Of a DNA stretch of 9,869 bases, positions 1-7,768 are shown one piece after another. The notes beneath the pieces are model-generated. The model saw only the letters and a program-made list of their open reading frames with translations. It had not been told where the DNA came from and searched no databases. Made by a program: the position numbers and the translations under genes. The stretch is from Candidatus Altimarinota bacterium (GTDB lineage: Bacteria; Patescibacteriota; Gracilibacteria; BD1-5; UBA6164): positions 1 through 9,869 of the forward strand of contig JAMOOA010000116.1 of the NCBI GenBank assembly GCA_027066255.1, read 5' to 3'. How positions within the stretch are numbered: position 1 is the first letter of the stretch; every line of letters begins with the position of its first letter.

Positions 1-560
1 ATTCTATATCGAACGCCCTTCATCTTTGAGTGCGTGTTCAAATAAATACAGTCATTAATCATTATAATGAATGACATCTTGATAAAACAGTAAGATTTTT
101 AGTACGACATTTTCCAAAGATACAGCATTATGTGTGGAATAATCTTGATCCAGAAATGATGAGAAAGACAGATATTGCTTGGTCAACTCTCCCAAACTTT
201 GATTGCTTTCGTGATTCTCTACTAGAGGCAATGAAGTTTCTTGAATCAACAGGAAGAACATTTCGAGCGGAAAAAATACCACTTTGTTATATACCTTGAT
301 TTGAATGGGCTTCAACAGAAACAAGAAAAATGGTAAAATCAGAAGAAAGGAGAATACATTTTCTAGATTTTCGAGAGACAATTCATGAAAAAAATAGAGA
401 TTTTGAACATGAAAAATCAGGAAAATGTAGAGAGTGTGATCTTGATAGTATTTGTTCTTGAATTTATGAACATAAAAAGTATTTTGATTTTGTAAAAGTA
501 TATCCTCGAAAATTAAAAATAGAAGAGAAGAGGGAGATAGTAAGAAAAATCAAAAGCTAA
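1..560 (+). CDS. Radical SAM protein, C-terminal part (HxsC/HxsB-like), 5' truncated
   Basis: The 185 visible codons start at position 3 and end at TAA 558-560; the start and the N-terminal CX3CX2C motif lie outside the window. The C-terminus carries I-P-L-C (Cys codon 285) and then C-x2-C-x5-C-x-G (Cys codons 426, 435, 453). The same signature ends both halves of the 631-aa protein at 1682-3577, so the three modules are paralogous. In this type of radical SAM enzyme these C-terminal cysteines usually bind an auxiliary iron-sulfur cluster. Four in-frame TGA codons are read as Gly, one of them directly after the Cys cluster (codon 459). The gene lies 89 bases upstream of the first His-Gly-Ser precursor, so it is probably another maturase of the same locus. 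Its exact subfamily (HxsB-like or HxsC-like) cannot be decided from the C-terminus alone. Confidence 0.8.
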
Positions 561-574
561 CTCATTACTATTTC

Positions 575-602
575 TTGAATCTTCGAGTTATCTTTATATA
601 AT
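575..602 (+). promoter_or_regulatory. Predicted sigma70-type promoter of precursor 1
   Basis: TTGAAT (575-580) and a perfect TATAAT (597-602) are separated by 16 bases. The predicted transcription start is near 609, giving a leader of about 40 bases before the ATG at 650. The site lies in the gap after the upstream radical SAM stop, so the precursor can be transcribed separately from that gene. This is consensus matching only; the AT-rich background raises the chance of a false match. Confidence 0.55.
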
Positions 603-649
603 GGTGCTAGATTGTTGTTTTTTGAATTATTTGATATAAATATATCCCT

Positions 650-1042
650 ATGGATCATGCTTCTAAAAAGAAAAAGATTCCAAAGTTACAAAAAAAACTT
701 AAAGGATTCCTCACGAGTGAAAGCTGAAAAATTAGTAAAAAAGATGCACTAGGTATTGCTGTAGGAAGTTTTGTTATTTCAGGAGTAATGACAGGGGAAG
801 CTCTAGCTACAGATTGGGGGCATTCAAGTGGGACATGAGATAGTCACTTTTCTCATGACCCAGTTTGATGAGGACATTCAAATGTTTCTATTTGATGACC
901 AGCTGCATGTACTCACCAGAGCTGAATTGTAAATGGGCATTTTAGTCAGACACCGACTTCTGATTCATACCTTACAGGTCACGGGAGCCATGGAAGTCAC
1001 GGGAGCCATGGAAGTCACGGGAGCCATGGAAGTAGATGGTAA
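650..1042 (+). CDS. hxsA-like: His-Xaa-Ser repeat peptide precursor 1 (HxsA-like RiPP precursor)
   Basis: This 130-aa protein is a probable ribosomally made, post-translationally modified peptide. Residues 1-35 are Lys-rich (KKLKGF, ESGKISKK). Residues 34-48 are hydrophobic and are followed by E-A-L-A (50-53), which looks like a signal-peptidase site. Residues 54-130 are rich in His, Gly and Ser: H-x-S tripeptides occur at 58-60, 66-68, 89-91 and 97-99, then six HGS units at 111-128 and a final R-W. There is a single Cys87. Seven TGA codons are read as Gly, so a standard-code caller stops at residue 26. Leader and body align almost residue for residue with the precursor at 7358-7759. Known HXS systems pair such repeat proteins (HxsA) with radical SAM maturases (HxsB, HxsC), and radical SAM genes flank this one. 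The ATG at 650 follows TATATCCCT; no strong Shine-Dalgarno is visible. The modification and the mature peptide are unknown. Confidence 0.85.
980..1033 (+). repeat. Perfect 18-bp tandem repeat x3 encoding (HGS)6
   Basis: Three identical copies of CACGGGAGCCATGGAAGT lie in frame at the 3' end of precursor 1. Each unit encodes HGSHGS with two different codon sets (CAC GGG AGC, then CAT GGA AGT). The 18-bp unit therefore seems to be what was duplicated, and recently, because the copies are identical at synonymous sites. Change in unit number would add or remove two HGS triplets. Confidence 0.95.
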
Positions 1043-1065
1043 GGATAAATTCAACCCCTTCCTTG

Positions 1066-1605
1066 ATGGATGAAATTGTAACTTCTTACGAGAATCAACA
1101 GTATAAGAAGTCACTTCTCTCATGCCTTATTTCATTAAGAAACTGATTTAACGAGGTGAATTGCCTCTATATCATAAAAAACACCATTACTTTAGATGGA
1201 TTTTCCATTAAAGATCAACAAAATATTAAAAAACTTTTCTTTTATTACTGGTTTTTAAAAAAGCAGATTAAGTTTGAGAATGGGTATAGTTTTTCTTTTA
1301 AAAATATAAAAGTGAATATAAATTCTCTTATTTATTCTCGAGATAAATATACATGAGACTTTCGTCAATACTTTGAATTTGGTGACAATAAAATATTTCT
1401 TTCAAAAATTTATGATAAAAGCTATGATTCTCCTTATAATAGAGAATGAGGGAAAGAAGTAGACAATATTATAGATTTTTTTCTCTATTTTTGCCGTGAA
1501 TGTTCTGAACTTTATTCTTTTTCAGGAAAAAATTTTCCTCTCTTTAAATGGATTATAAGTGAACTTTGTGATGAAGTTTCTTATAGTAGTTTCTCTCAAG
1601 AATAG
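1066..1605 (+). CDS. Unknown 179-aa protein between precursor and maturase
   Basis: Reading from ATG 1066 with TGA as Gly gives 179 aa, ending at TAG 1603-1605. A later GTG at 1156 would drop the first 30 residues. ATG 1066 was chosen because the frame is open and only 23 bases follow the precursor's stop. No family is recognised. The protein is Phe-, Tyr- and Lys-rich with no signal peptide or clear membrane segment. It contains F-C-R-E-C near residue 151 and a hydrophobic FPLFKWII stretch near 162. By position, a small gene between an HxsA-like precursor and the HxsC-like maturase, it could fill the role of HxsD, the small conserved partner in HXS systems. However, the LLNDYxLRE-type motif of HxsD is not visible, so this is only a positional suggestion. 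It could equally be a leader-binding protein. Confidence 0.7.
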
Positions 1606-1624
1606 GACTTACTAATATATGAGT

Positions 1625-1653
1625 TTGAATTTTAGATATGTTACGTATTATAT
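1625..1653 (+). promoter_or_regulatory. Weak candidate promoter before the tandem radical SAM gene
   Basis: TTGAAT (1625-1630) and TTATAT (1648-1653) are spaced by 17 bases, in the 76-base gap before ATG 1682. The -10 match is imperfect and the region is very AT-rich. Read-through from the precursor promoter at 575-602 is an equally good explanation for expression of the downstream gene. Confidence 0.3.
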
Positions 1654-1681
1654 CTATATTATTTTGAGACCTTTATAAACA

Positions 1682-3577
1682 ATGCCTGATATAGCACTAT
1701 GGCCTGGATGTGATCATAAATGTACGATGTGTTCAAATGAAATCGAGTATAGAACTACGAAGGAGGATTATAGTATTGAAAATATAAAAAAGAGAATTGA
1801 TCAGTTTCATGCAGGAGATGATAGGAGTTTCCATCGTTTCCCTGATGTAAAAGATGATTGGACTATTACAGGGGGGGAACCTACACTTAATCCACATTAT
1901 TTTGAAATACTCTCTTATATTCGTAAAAAGTTTCCACAATCGAAGCTGGTTCAACTAACTCATGGAGATAGGTTTGCAAATAAGGTATTTGCAAAGAAGA
2001 TAGCAACTCTTGATAACTATCATTTGGTTTTTCCTGTACATGGTTATAACAAGGAAACGCATGAAGCAATTGTGAGAAAACAAGGGGCCTGGAAAGATCT
2101 TATATGAGGAATATATAACACATTAAAATATAAAAAATATAACAATCAGACATTAGAGCTTAGAATTATTATCCAATGACAAAACTATAAGTTTTTAGAT
2201 AAGATATATGAGTTTATACACAAATATTTTCCACAAATTGATAGTATTGTAACTATTATGATGGAATTTGAATGACAGGCTGTAGACAATATTTCTTTAA
2301 CAAAAATGAGTTATACAGAAGTTATGTGAATAAATGAAGAAGTTTTTGTAAAACGGGGAAAAAAATGGGGAGTAGAAAGATTTCGTTTATACCACTTTCC
2401 ACTTTGTACAATAAAAGAAAAGAAATTGTGGAAGTATATGTGGAGAACTCTTCCGAGTCATGAGATTTCTTTCACAGGAAAGTGTAGCGCTTGCAACCTT
2501 TCGAAGTATTGTATGTGAATTCATGAGACGTATTGTAAGTATAATGGAGAAGAAGAAATACAACCTTTTTTCAAAAAAGACATTAATAGTATCCAGATTA
2601 TAGAAAATAAAGATAATTTTAGGTTTCAACCAATCCTTGATATAAAAGATAGTTCAGCAGGAAAGAAAACAGTAATATTTGTTTGATATGGGTGTAATAT
2701 AAAATGTAGATTTTGTATAGACCTTAATAAAAGGTATATAAATAGAAACACAAAAGAGGTTCTGAAAGATATTTTGATAGCAAAACAAAGTGGAACAGAG
2801 ATTCTTGAGATTATATGAGGAGAGGTTACTATAAGAAAAGATTTCTTTGTGATTATGAAATTTCTTAAGTCCCTCAATTTTAGACATACATACATGGTTA
2901 CAAATTGACTCAAATTTTCTGATAAGGATTTTGCAAAAAAACTTTATAATATGAAAGTTCTTGATTCTATAGTATTTTCTATACATGCTGATAATGCAGA
3001 GTTGCACGATATGCTTGTTTCTGCTCCTGGAGCTTTTAATAAGCTGGTAGAATGAATCAAAAATTGGAGAGATTTATGATATGATCCTCAGAGAATAGGG
3101 ACAAATACAGCTATAGAAAAAGGAAACTATAAAAATCTTGTAGGAATAGGGAAGCTTGTGAAGAAACTTAAATGCCTTTGAAGTAGTGAGTTTATTTTTG
3201 CTGATCCAAATGTATGATGAGTACATGATAATTTTGAGGAATTAATGCCAAGAATTAGGGATGCATCCCCTGTAATGAGGAAGCTTATTGATTGGTGAAT
3301 TGAGAATGGCATGACTTATAGGATGAGATATGTCCCACTTTGTTATTTTCAGGACTACTTAGAAGATAGTATTTCGGAGTTAAGAGAAACAGAGATTTAC
3401 ACAAATGTTACTCATAGTGCCCCTGACTTTCATAATAGTGACGTTGTTGAAGGGAGAAAGAATACAGGGAGAATCCGCACAAAAAAATGCAAAGATTGCA
3501 AGCTATTTGATATGTGCGAATGAATATGGAAAACCTACTACGATAAATGGGGAGATGAGGAATTAAATCCTGTTTAA
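1682..3577 (+). CDS. Tandem radical SAM maturase: HxsC-like module fused to a second radical SAM module
   Basis: The protein is 631 aa; the start is fixed by an in-frame TAA at 1676. Module 1 (about 1-285) has C10-x3-C14-x2-C17 for the SAM-binding 4Fe-4S cluster, TGGEPTL at 63-69, a C-terminal P-L-C242, then C268-x2-C271-x5-C277-M-G. From memory, the order of GGEPTL, a later H-G...H-E-A-I-V...G-A-W segment and the final CX2CX5C fits the HxsC family of HXS systems. Module 2 (about 325-631) repeats the plan: C338-x3-C342-x2-C345, G379-G380-E381-V, P-L-C554, and C603-x2-C606-x5-C612-E-G. The first Gly of the second GGE is a TGA codon. Its C-terminus resembles the partial gene at 1-560. Known HXS maturases are separate proteins, so two modules in one chain is unusual. 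The likely role is two successive or cooperating modifications of the flanking precursors. Many TGA codons break it into pieces under the standard code. Confidence 0.88.
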
Positions 3578-3669
3578 CTGAAATAATTTTCAGATTCAAA
3601 AAGCAAGAAAAAAATCTCTATCTTAACAAAAGAAGAGCTTCGATATGGTACTTTTAATAATCTTGATAA

Positions 3670-5130
3670 ATGAGAGTAAACGACATAAAACAAATAACTG
3701 ATTCTCAGGTTCGAATATTTTCTCTTCAAACGAGAGACCCATCTTTTATATTATTTCCAGATCTACCATCTGCATACCTTATAAATACATTAATTCAATT
3801 ATGTAGCTTTAAATTGAGAAATATCAAGGTAGAATACGTGTATCCTTTTTCGAGATATGTTGAAGAACTTTTATCAAATATGGAAGAATATAGAGAAGAT
3901 TACTTCGTCTTCTTTCTGGAGAATTATTATCATAGTAGTGATTTTGGCCTTGGTTTTTTAGAAGAAGTTTTAAAAAAAATTAGTAAAAAAGAGTGAAAAA
4001 AACCAAAAATATTTATACACAGTCATAAGATCTCAAAAGATATAGCTCAGGATATTCTAGATAGGTATGGTGTAGTGATCTGTATCATAAGAACAGATGT
4101 AGAGTATTTCTTTTTTCAATTATTTTCTGAAAAGAAATCCATAGAAAATATCTCAAATATTCTCTTTAGGGATGATGGAGGCAATGTACATATAAACGAA
4201 GAGATTGAAGTTTCTCATAATTTATGAAACTATATACTTTGAGCATACTACAATGGGTATCATACCCAGTTTTCAAAATCAAAAGAAAAGATTATATCGT
4301 ATATTGACGAAGATACAGATGAAACGGATGAATCTTTGTACTATAGAAGATCGAAGAATACAATTATAAATGACTTTAGACACAACCCAGAAGTAGAGAT
4401 AATGCTTACTTCAGGGAGGGGGTGTCGCTATAACTGTTCTTATTGTTATAGAGGAGCAAAGTACCATACAGAAAGGCAAATATCTTTAGATATACTAAAA
4501 CGAGATCTAGACTACCTACATTGAATGAAGTATGAGTATATATACTTCTATGATGATTGTTTTATAACAACGAACCTTCATAGGCTTGATGGAATTATAG
4601 CACTTTTATCAAAATATAATTTTAGCTATGGGATATCAGCAAGATATGAAGTTTGTACAAACGATGCTCTTATGAGGATATCTAAGTTAAACATCAAAAG
4701 AATCCAGATAGGACTACAATCAGTTTCTATAGGAGTAAATAAAGAGACCAATAGATGATTTCAGAAAGAAAAATTCACTTCAACTATTGAGAAAATAAAG
4801 AATCTTTGAATTGATATATCTCTTGATATTATTTTAGGACTTCCAAGTGAAGGATTGTCATGATTTCTTTCTACTTTTAGGTATGCTATATCCTTGAATC
4901 CGTATTCTATCTTTATAAACACACTTTTTCTAAACCCAGGTACAGAATTATATAAAAAAAGACATATCTACAAAATACGAGTAGAAGAGGAGTTGTGAAA
5001 GGAATCTCTTTTTCATGTTCCAGGTATTATATCGTCACAAACTTTTTCACAAAAAGATATGCAGATAGCAAAAAAATATGTATCGTATTATATAAAGAAG
5101 CTAAAGACTATAAATATTATTCTGAGATAA
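3670..5130 (+). CDS. B12-type radical SAM protein (degenerate Rossmann N-domain)
   Basis: The protein is 486 aa; ATG 3670 directly follows an in-frame TAA (3667-3669). Residues 1 to about 245 look like the N-terminal domain of cobalamin-dependent radical SAM enzymes: a PDLPSAYLINTL opening, alternating hydrophobic strands, and an FFFQLFSEKKSIENISNILFR-like stretch matching the usual segment after the B12 domain. No DxHxxG cobalamin motif is visible, so B12 binding is uncertain. The radical SAM core has C252-x3-C256-x2-C259, then an IQIGLQSVS...NR segment, ILGLPSEG (388-395) and an NPGTELY segment. These are hallmarks of the B12-type/HemN-like group. TGA encodes Gly several times, for example at 4522-4524. 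The next radical SAM gene begins one base after the stop, which suggests translational coupling. It may methylate, or otherwise modify an unactivated carbon of, the precursor peptides, but no substrate is shown. Confidence 0.82.
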
Positions 5131-5131
5131 A

Positions 5132-7240
5132 ATGAAGTACAAAAAATATATTGTAAAAAATATTTCCAAATTCAATATACTAAGCTATTGAAATAGTAAC
5201 GAAGAAATAGATAGGGTAATTGATATTTCTCAATATTTTTGGAATACTATCTTGAATTTAGAATTTTTTCAAAAATTTGTAGAAGAAAAATACATTCCTT
5301 ATAAAGAAAAAAAAGAAGACAAAGAGTCCTTTGACTCCTTTATAAAGGAGTACTATTTCCTTGTTCAAAAATTACCATGTTTAGAAAAAAGAATTACGTT
5401 TCGTCAAAAATGATTTGTTCCAGAAATTTCTGACATATTCTTTTCTTATAGAATATTCGATAGAATAATTTCTTACTATAATGAGTATTACTCTAGTTCA
5501 GATATACACATAAGCCTTTCTTCTGGGATTTCCTTTGGAAACTGATTTCTTTCTGTTTCAGACTTCTTTGAGAGATTGGAAAACGCGTATCTGAAAAATA
5601 ATAATTTTATTTCTGAAATTGTGTTTCCAATTTTAGACTTAGCCTTGGACAAAAAAATCATGGTGCAGAAGGGGGTGTTTAAGTTTGAGATATTTTGGCC
5701 GGAAGAACTGATACTTAGTATGATTACTTCTACTTTTATTCAAAAGAGTAAAAAAAAGACCTATACAGTAGTTGATTTCTCTCAAGCAAATGAGCAATTT
5801 GATTTTTCTCAGTGGGTTAGTTTGATTAAGGAATCAGGAGCCAGTTTTTTTTCTTACATAGATTTTTTTATTATTGATAGAGATTTTGGCAGAGCAATAG
5901 ATGACATTATTCTGTATGCTAATAAAAAGAAGGATATTATCTCTATAAATAATATACTTTATAAGGATAACGAAGCTATACTTTTTCAAGAGATGAAACA
6001 AGATGAGGGTAACAAAGATATGATAGAATCGTTTCTTCAGCACAACTTTGATTCTAACAAGTGTCATAATACATTATGATGAGTTTCTTATTATGGGAGG
6101 TTCCTTCCATATAAATGTTACTGGAATAACTGTAATTTTTGTGCGATAAATCTTCAAAATAAATTTATATATGATAAAGAGTATTCGTATGATTTTTTTA
6201 TAGATAGATGGATTAAATTTATAGAAGAGAATAAAATAGAATCAATTATTTTTCAAGATGAAGCACTTCCTCCAGGTCTTGTTTTGAAATTTGCAAAAGA
6301 AGTCATAAAAAAGAGAATAAAAATTAATTATCGATTTCGTACAAGATTTGAAAAACTGTATACCTTTAATAATTGTAAGATACTTTTTCTTTCATGAGCA
6401 AGGTATTGTTGAATGGGGCTTGAATCAGCTGTTGAGAGAGTAAACAAGGAAATAGGAAATAAAGGAAATGACTTTATTTCCCTGAAAGAAAAACTCCGAA
6501 TTATTTATAATTTTGATAATAATGGAATTTCTATTCATAATTACTCTATTATAGGATTTCCTGGAGAAACGGATGAAGAAATAATAATAACATATAAATT
6601 TCTTAAATCAAACATTCAAAAATCTTCATATTTCACATGTACTCCAAATATATTTGCTCTTATGAAAGGACCAAATATATTTAAGAATAGGGAAAAATTA
6701 GGGGTAGAGGTACTGCAAAAAGATATAGATAACCCCTTTAATCTTGTATTTGACTTTACCTATAAGTGAAAACAGAGAAACATAAGTCTTTTGAATACAC
6801 TTGTACAAGATATTCATAAATCTCAATTTCTACCATGGATAGATGATTTAAAACATAGTAATATAGATACGACAGATTTTTGGTCGTATATAGACAGAGG
6901 TTCGATGTTTTACCTCTTGAAGTGTTATTATAAAAAGAGTCCTTATCTTTGATATAGAGATATTAATAAAAATATCCTTAAGGAAAAGAACGAATATCTT
7001 CTTGCTCAAAGATACAGGAAAAGCGATTATATTCAAGTATTTGAGCACTTAGACTTTATTTGTATTTATGATTGGGTTCTTTGTGGAGAAATCATATTAG
7101 CAAAAGAATATAAAGACTTCATCTTCTGATATAATTCTTCTCAAAGCCTCCAATCCAACCTCATAAGATACAACATACCATTTTCATGAAGTATATTTAG
7201 GAGACTTCTAGAGAAGCGTATATTCATCATACTTACATAG
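5132..7240 (+). CDS. Large B12-type radical SAM protein with CX4CX2C motif
   Basis: The protein is 702 aa, from ATG 5132 (one base after the previous stop) to TAG 7238-7240. The N-terminal ~320 residues match no family I can name. The part from about 180 to 300 (strands, an FSYIDFFIIDRDFGRAIDDI stretch, then SINNILYKDN) resembles the degenerate B12-binding domains that precede radical SAM cores. The core has C329-Y-W-N-N-C334-N-F-C337, the CX4CX2C spacing with an aromatic pair seen in B12-type enzymes including some RiPP maturases. It continues with a GLESAVERVNKE segment and GFPGETDEE (475-483). A tail of about 200 residues with several Trp and Tyr follows. It differs clearly in sequence from the preceding gene, so the pair is not a simple duplication. 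It is probably a modification enzyme of the same peptide pathway; the substrate is inferred from location only. Confidence 0.8.
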
Positions 7241-7286
7241 AAAAGAAATTTCTTTGAATGCAAGTATATTTATTTGTATATTATCT

Positions 7287-7313
7287 TTGATAATTTCCTT
7301 TTTTTGGTATACT
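7287..7313 (+). promoter_or_regulatory. Predicted promoter of precursor 2 with extended -10
   Basis: TTGATA (7287-7292) and TATACT (7308-7313) are separated by 15 bases. TGG directly before the -10 gives an extended -10 (TGn) element, which can offset the short spacer. Predicted transcription begins near 7320, leaving about 38 bases of leader. That leader ends in TATTATCCTTATG, similar to TATATCCCTATG before precursor 1. The 117-base gap (7241-7357) holds nothing else clear. Confidence 0.55.
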
Positions 7314-7357
7314 GAGACTTAATAATTAGCCTTATATTCCTCTTATATATTATCCTT

Positions 7358-7759
7358 ATGACTTCTAGTAAAAGTAAAAAAGAAAAATCTTTTCCAAAAT
7401 TCAGGAAAAAACTAAAAGGATTTATGACAGATGAGTCATGAAAAGTGAGTAAAAAAGAAGCTTTTGGAATTGTAGCATGAGGACTTCTGCTCGCTGGTGC
7501 TACAGAAGAAGCATTAGCTGCAACATGGTGACACTTGAGTGGAACGGGAGATACTCATTTTTCTCACACTCCTTCTCCTGGAGGAGGTCACGCAAATGTA
7601 TCTCTTGTATCTAACTGTACTCATCAGAGTGGGGTGGTAGATTGACACTACAGTAATATTGGAGGAAAGACTTCATATCTCTCAGGTCATGGAAGTCATG
7701 GAAGTCATGGAAGTCATGGAAGTCATTCAGCTTCAGGTTCTTGATGTGGGGACCGTTAA
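7358..7759 (+). CDS. hxsA-like: His-Xaa-Ser repeat peptide precursor 2 (HxsA-like RiPP precursor)
   Basis: This 133-aa paralogue of the 650-1042 precursor shares KKLKGF-x-T-x-ESGK-x-SKK, a hydrophobic run (36-49), E-A-L-A (51-54), WGHxSGTGD, HFSH, GGGH, CTHQSG and GHxS. H-x-S tripeptides sit at 59-61, 67-69, 89-91 and 97-99, then four HGS units at 111-122. The last ten residues (124-133) diverge from precursor 1 and add a second Cys (130) beside the shared Cys87. Five TGA codons encode Gly. The ATG at 7358 is supported by alignment with the other precursor's start. The conserved N-terminus is probably the enzyme-recognition leader and also an export signal; the His/Ser-rich part is the likely modified core. 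The exported unknown protein begins 9 bases after its stop, suggesting co-transcription. The product chemistry is not known. Confidence 0.86.
7688..7726 (+). repeat. 9-bp tandem repeat x4 plus a partial unit, encoding (HGS)4H
   Basis: CATGGAAGT is repeated four times without mismatch and followed by a further CAT. The unit is half of the 18-bp unit in precursor 1 and equals its second half exactly, so the two arrays share an ancestral unit but were expanded separately. Confidence 0.95.
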
Positions 7760-7768
7760 TTATATATT

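Noticed and set aside
980..1033. Short direct repeats as a possible CRISPR array
   Set aside because: The units are contiguous with no spacers, are in frame and encode HGS repeats.
2626..3007. Minus-strand open frames opposite the tandem radical SAM gene
   Set aside because: They have no recognisable motif, overlap a clear plus-strand gene with conserved Cys motifs, and are shadows of its codon pattern.
1682..3577. Pseudogene reading because of many in-frame TGA codons
   Set aside because: TGA occurs in every gene at Gly positions, including motif glycines, and frames continue across them; TAA and TAG occur only at gene ends.
3578..3593. Hairpin (CTGAAA, TAAT loop, TTTCAG) just after the tandem radical SAM stop as a terminator
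   Set aside because: The stem is six AT-rich pairs with no following T-run; it is too weak to call. The rest of 3578-3669 shows nothing clear.
3645..3669. ATG at 3645 as the start of a small gene or an upstream start of the B12-type enzyme
   Set aside because: It is in another frame from the enzyme and yields no recognisable protein; the enzyme's own frame has TAA at 3667-3669.
7242..7255. Palindrome AAAGAAATTTCTTT after the 702-aa gene as a terminator or operator
   Set aside because: It is AT-only apart from one pair, has no loop or T-tract, and is expected by chance in such AT-rich sequence.
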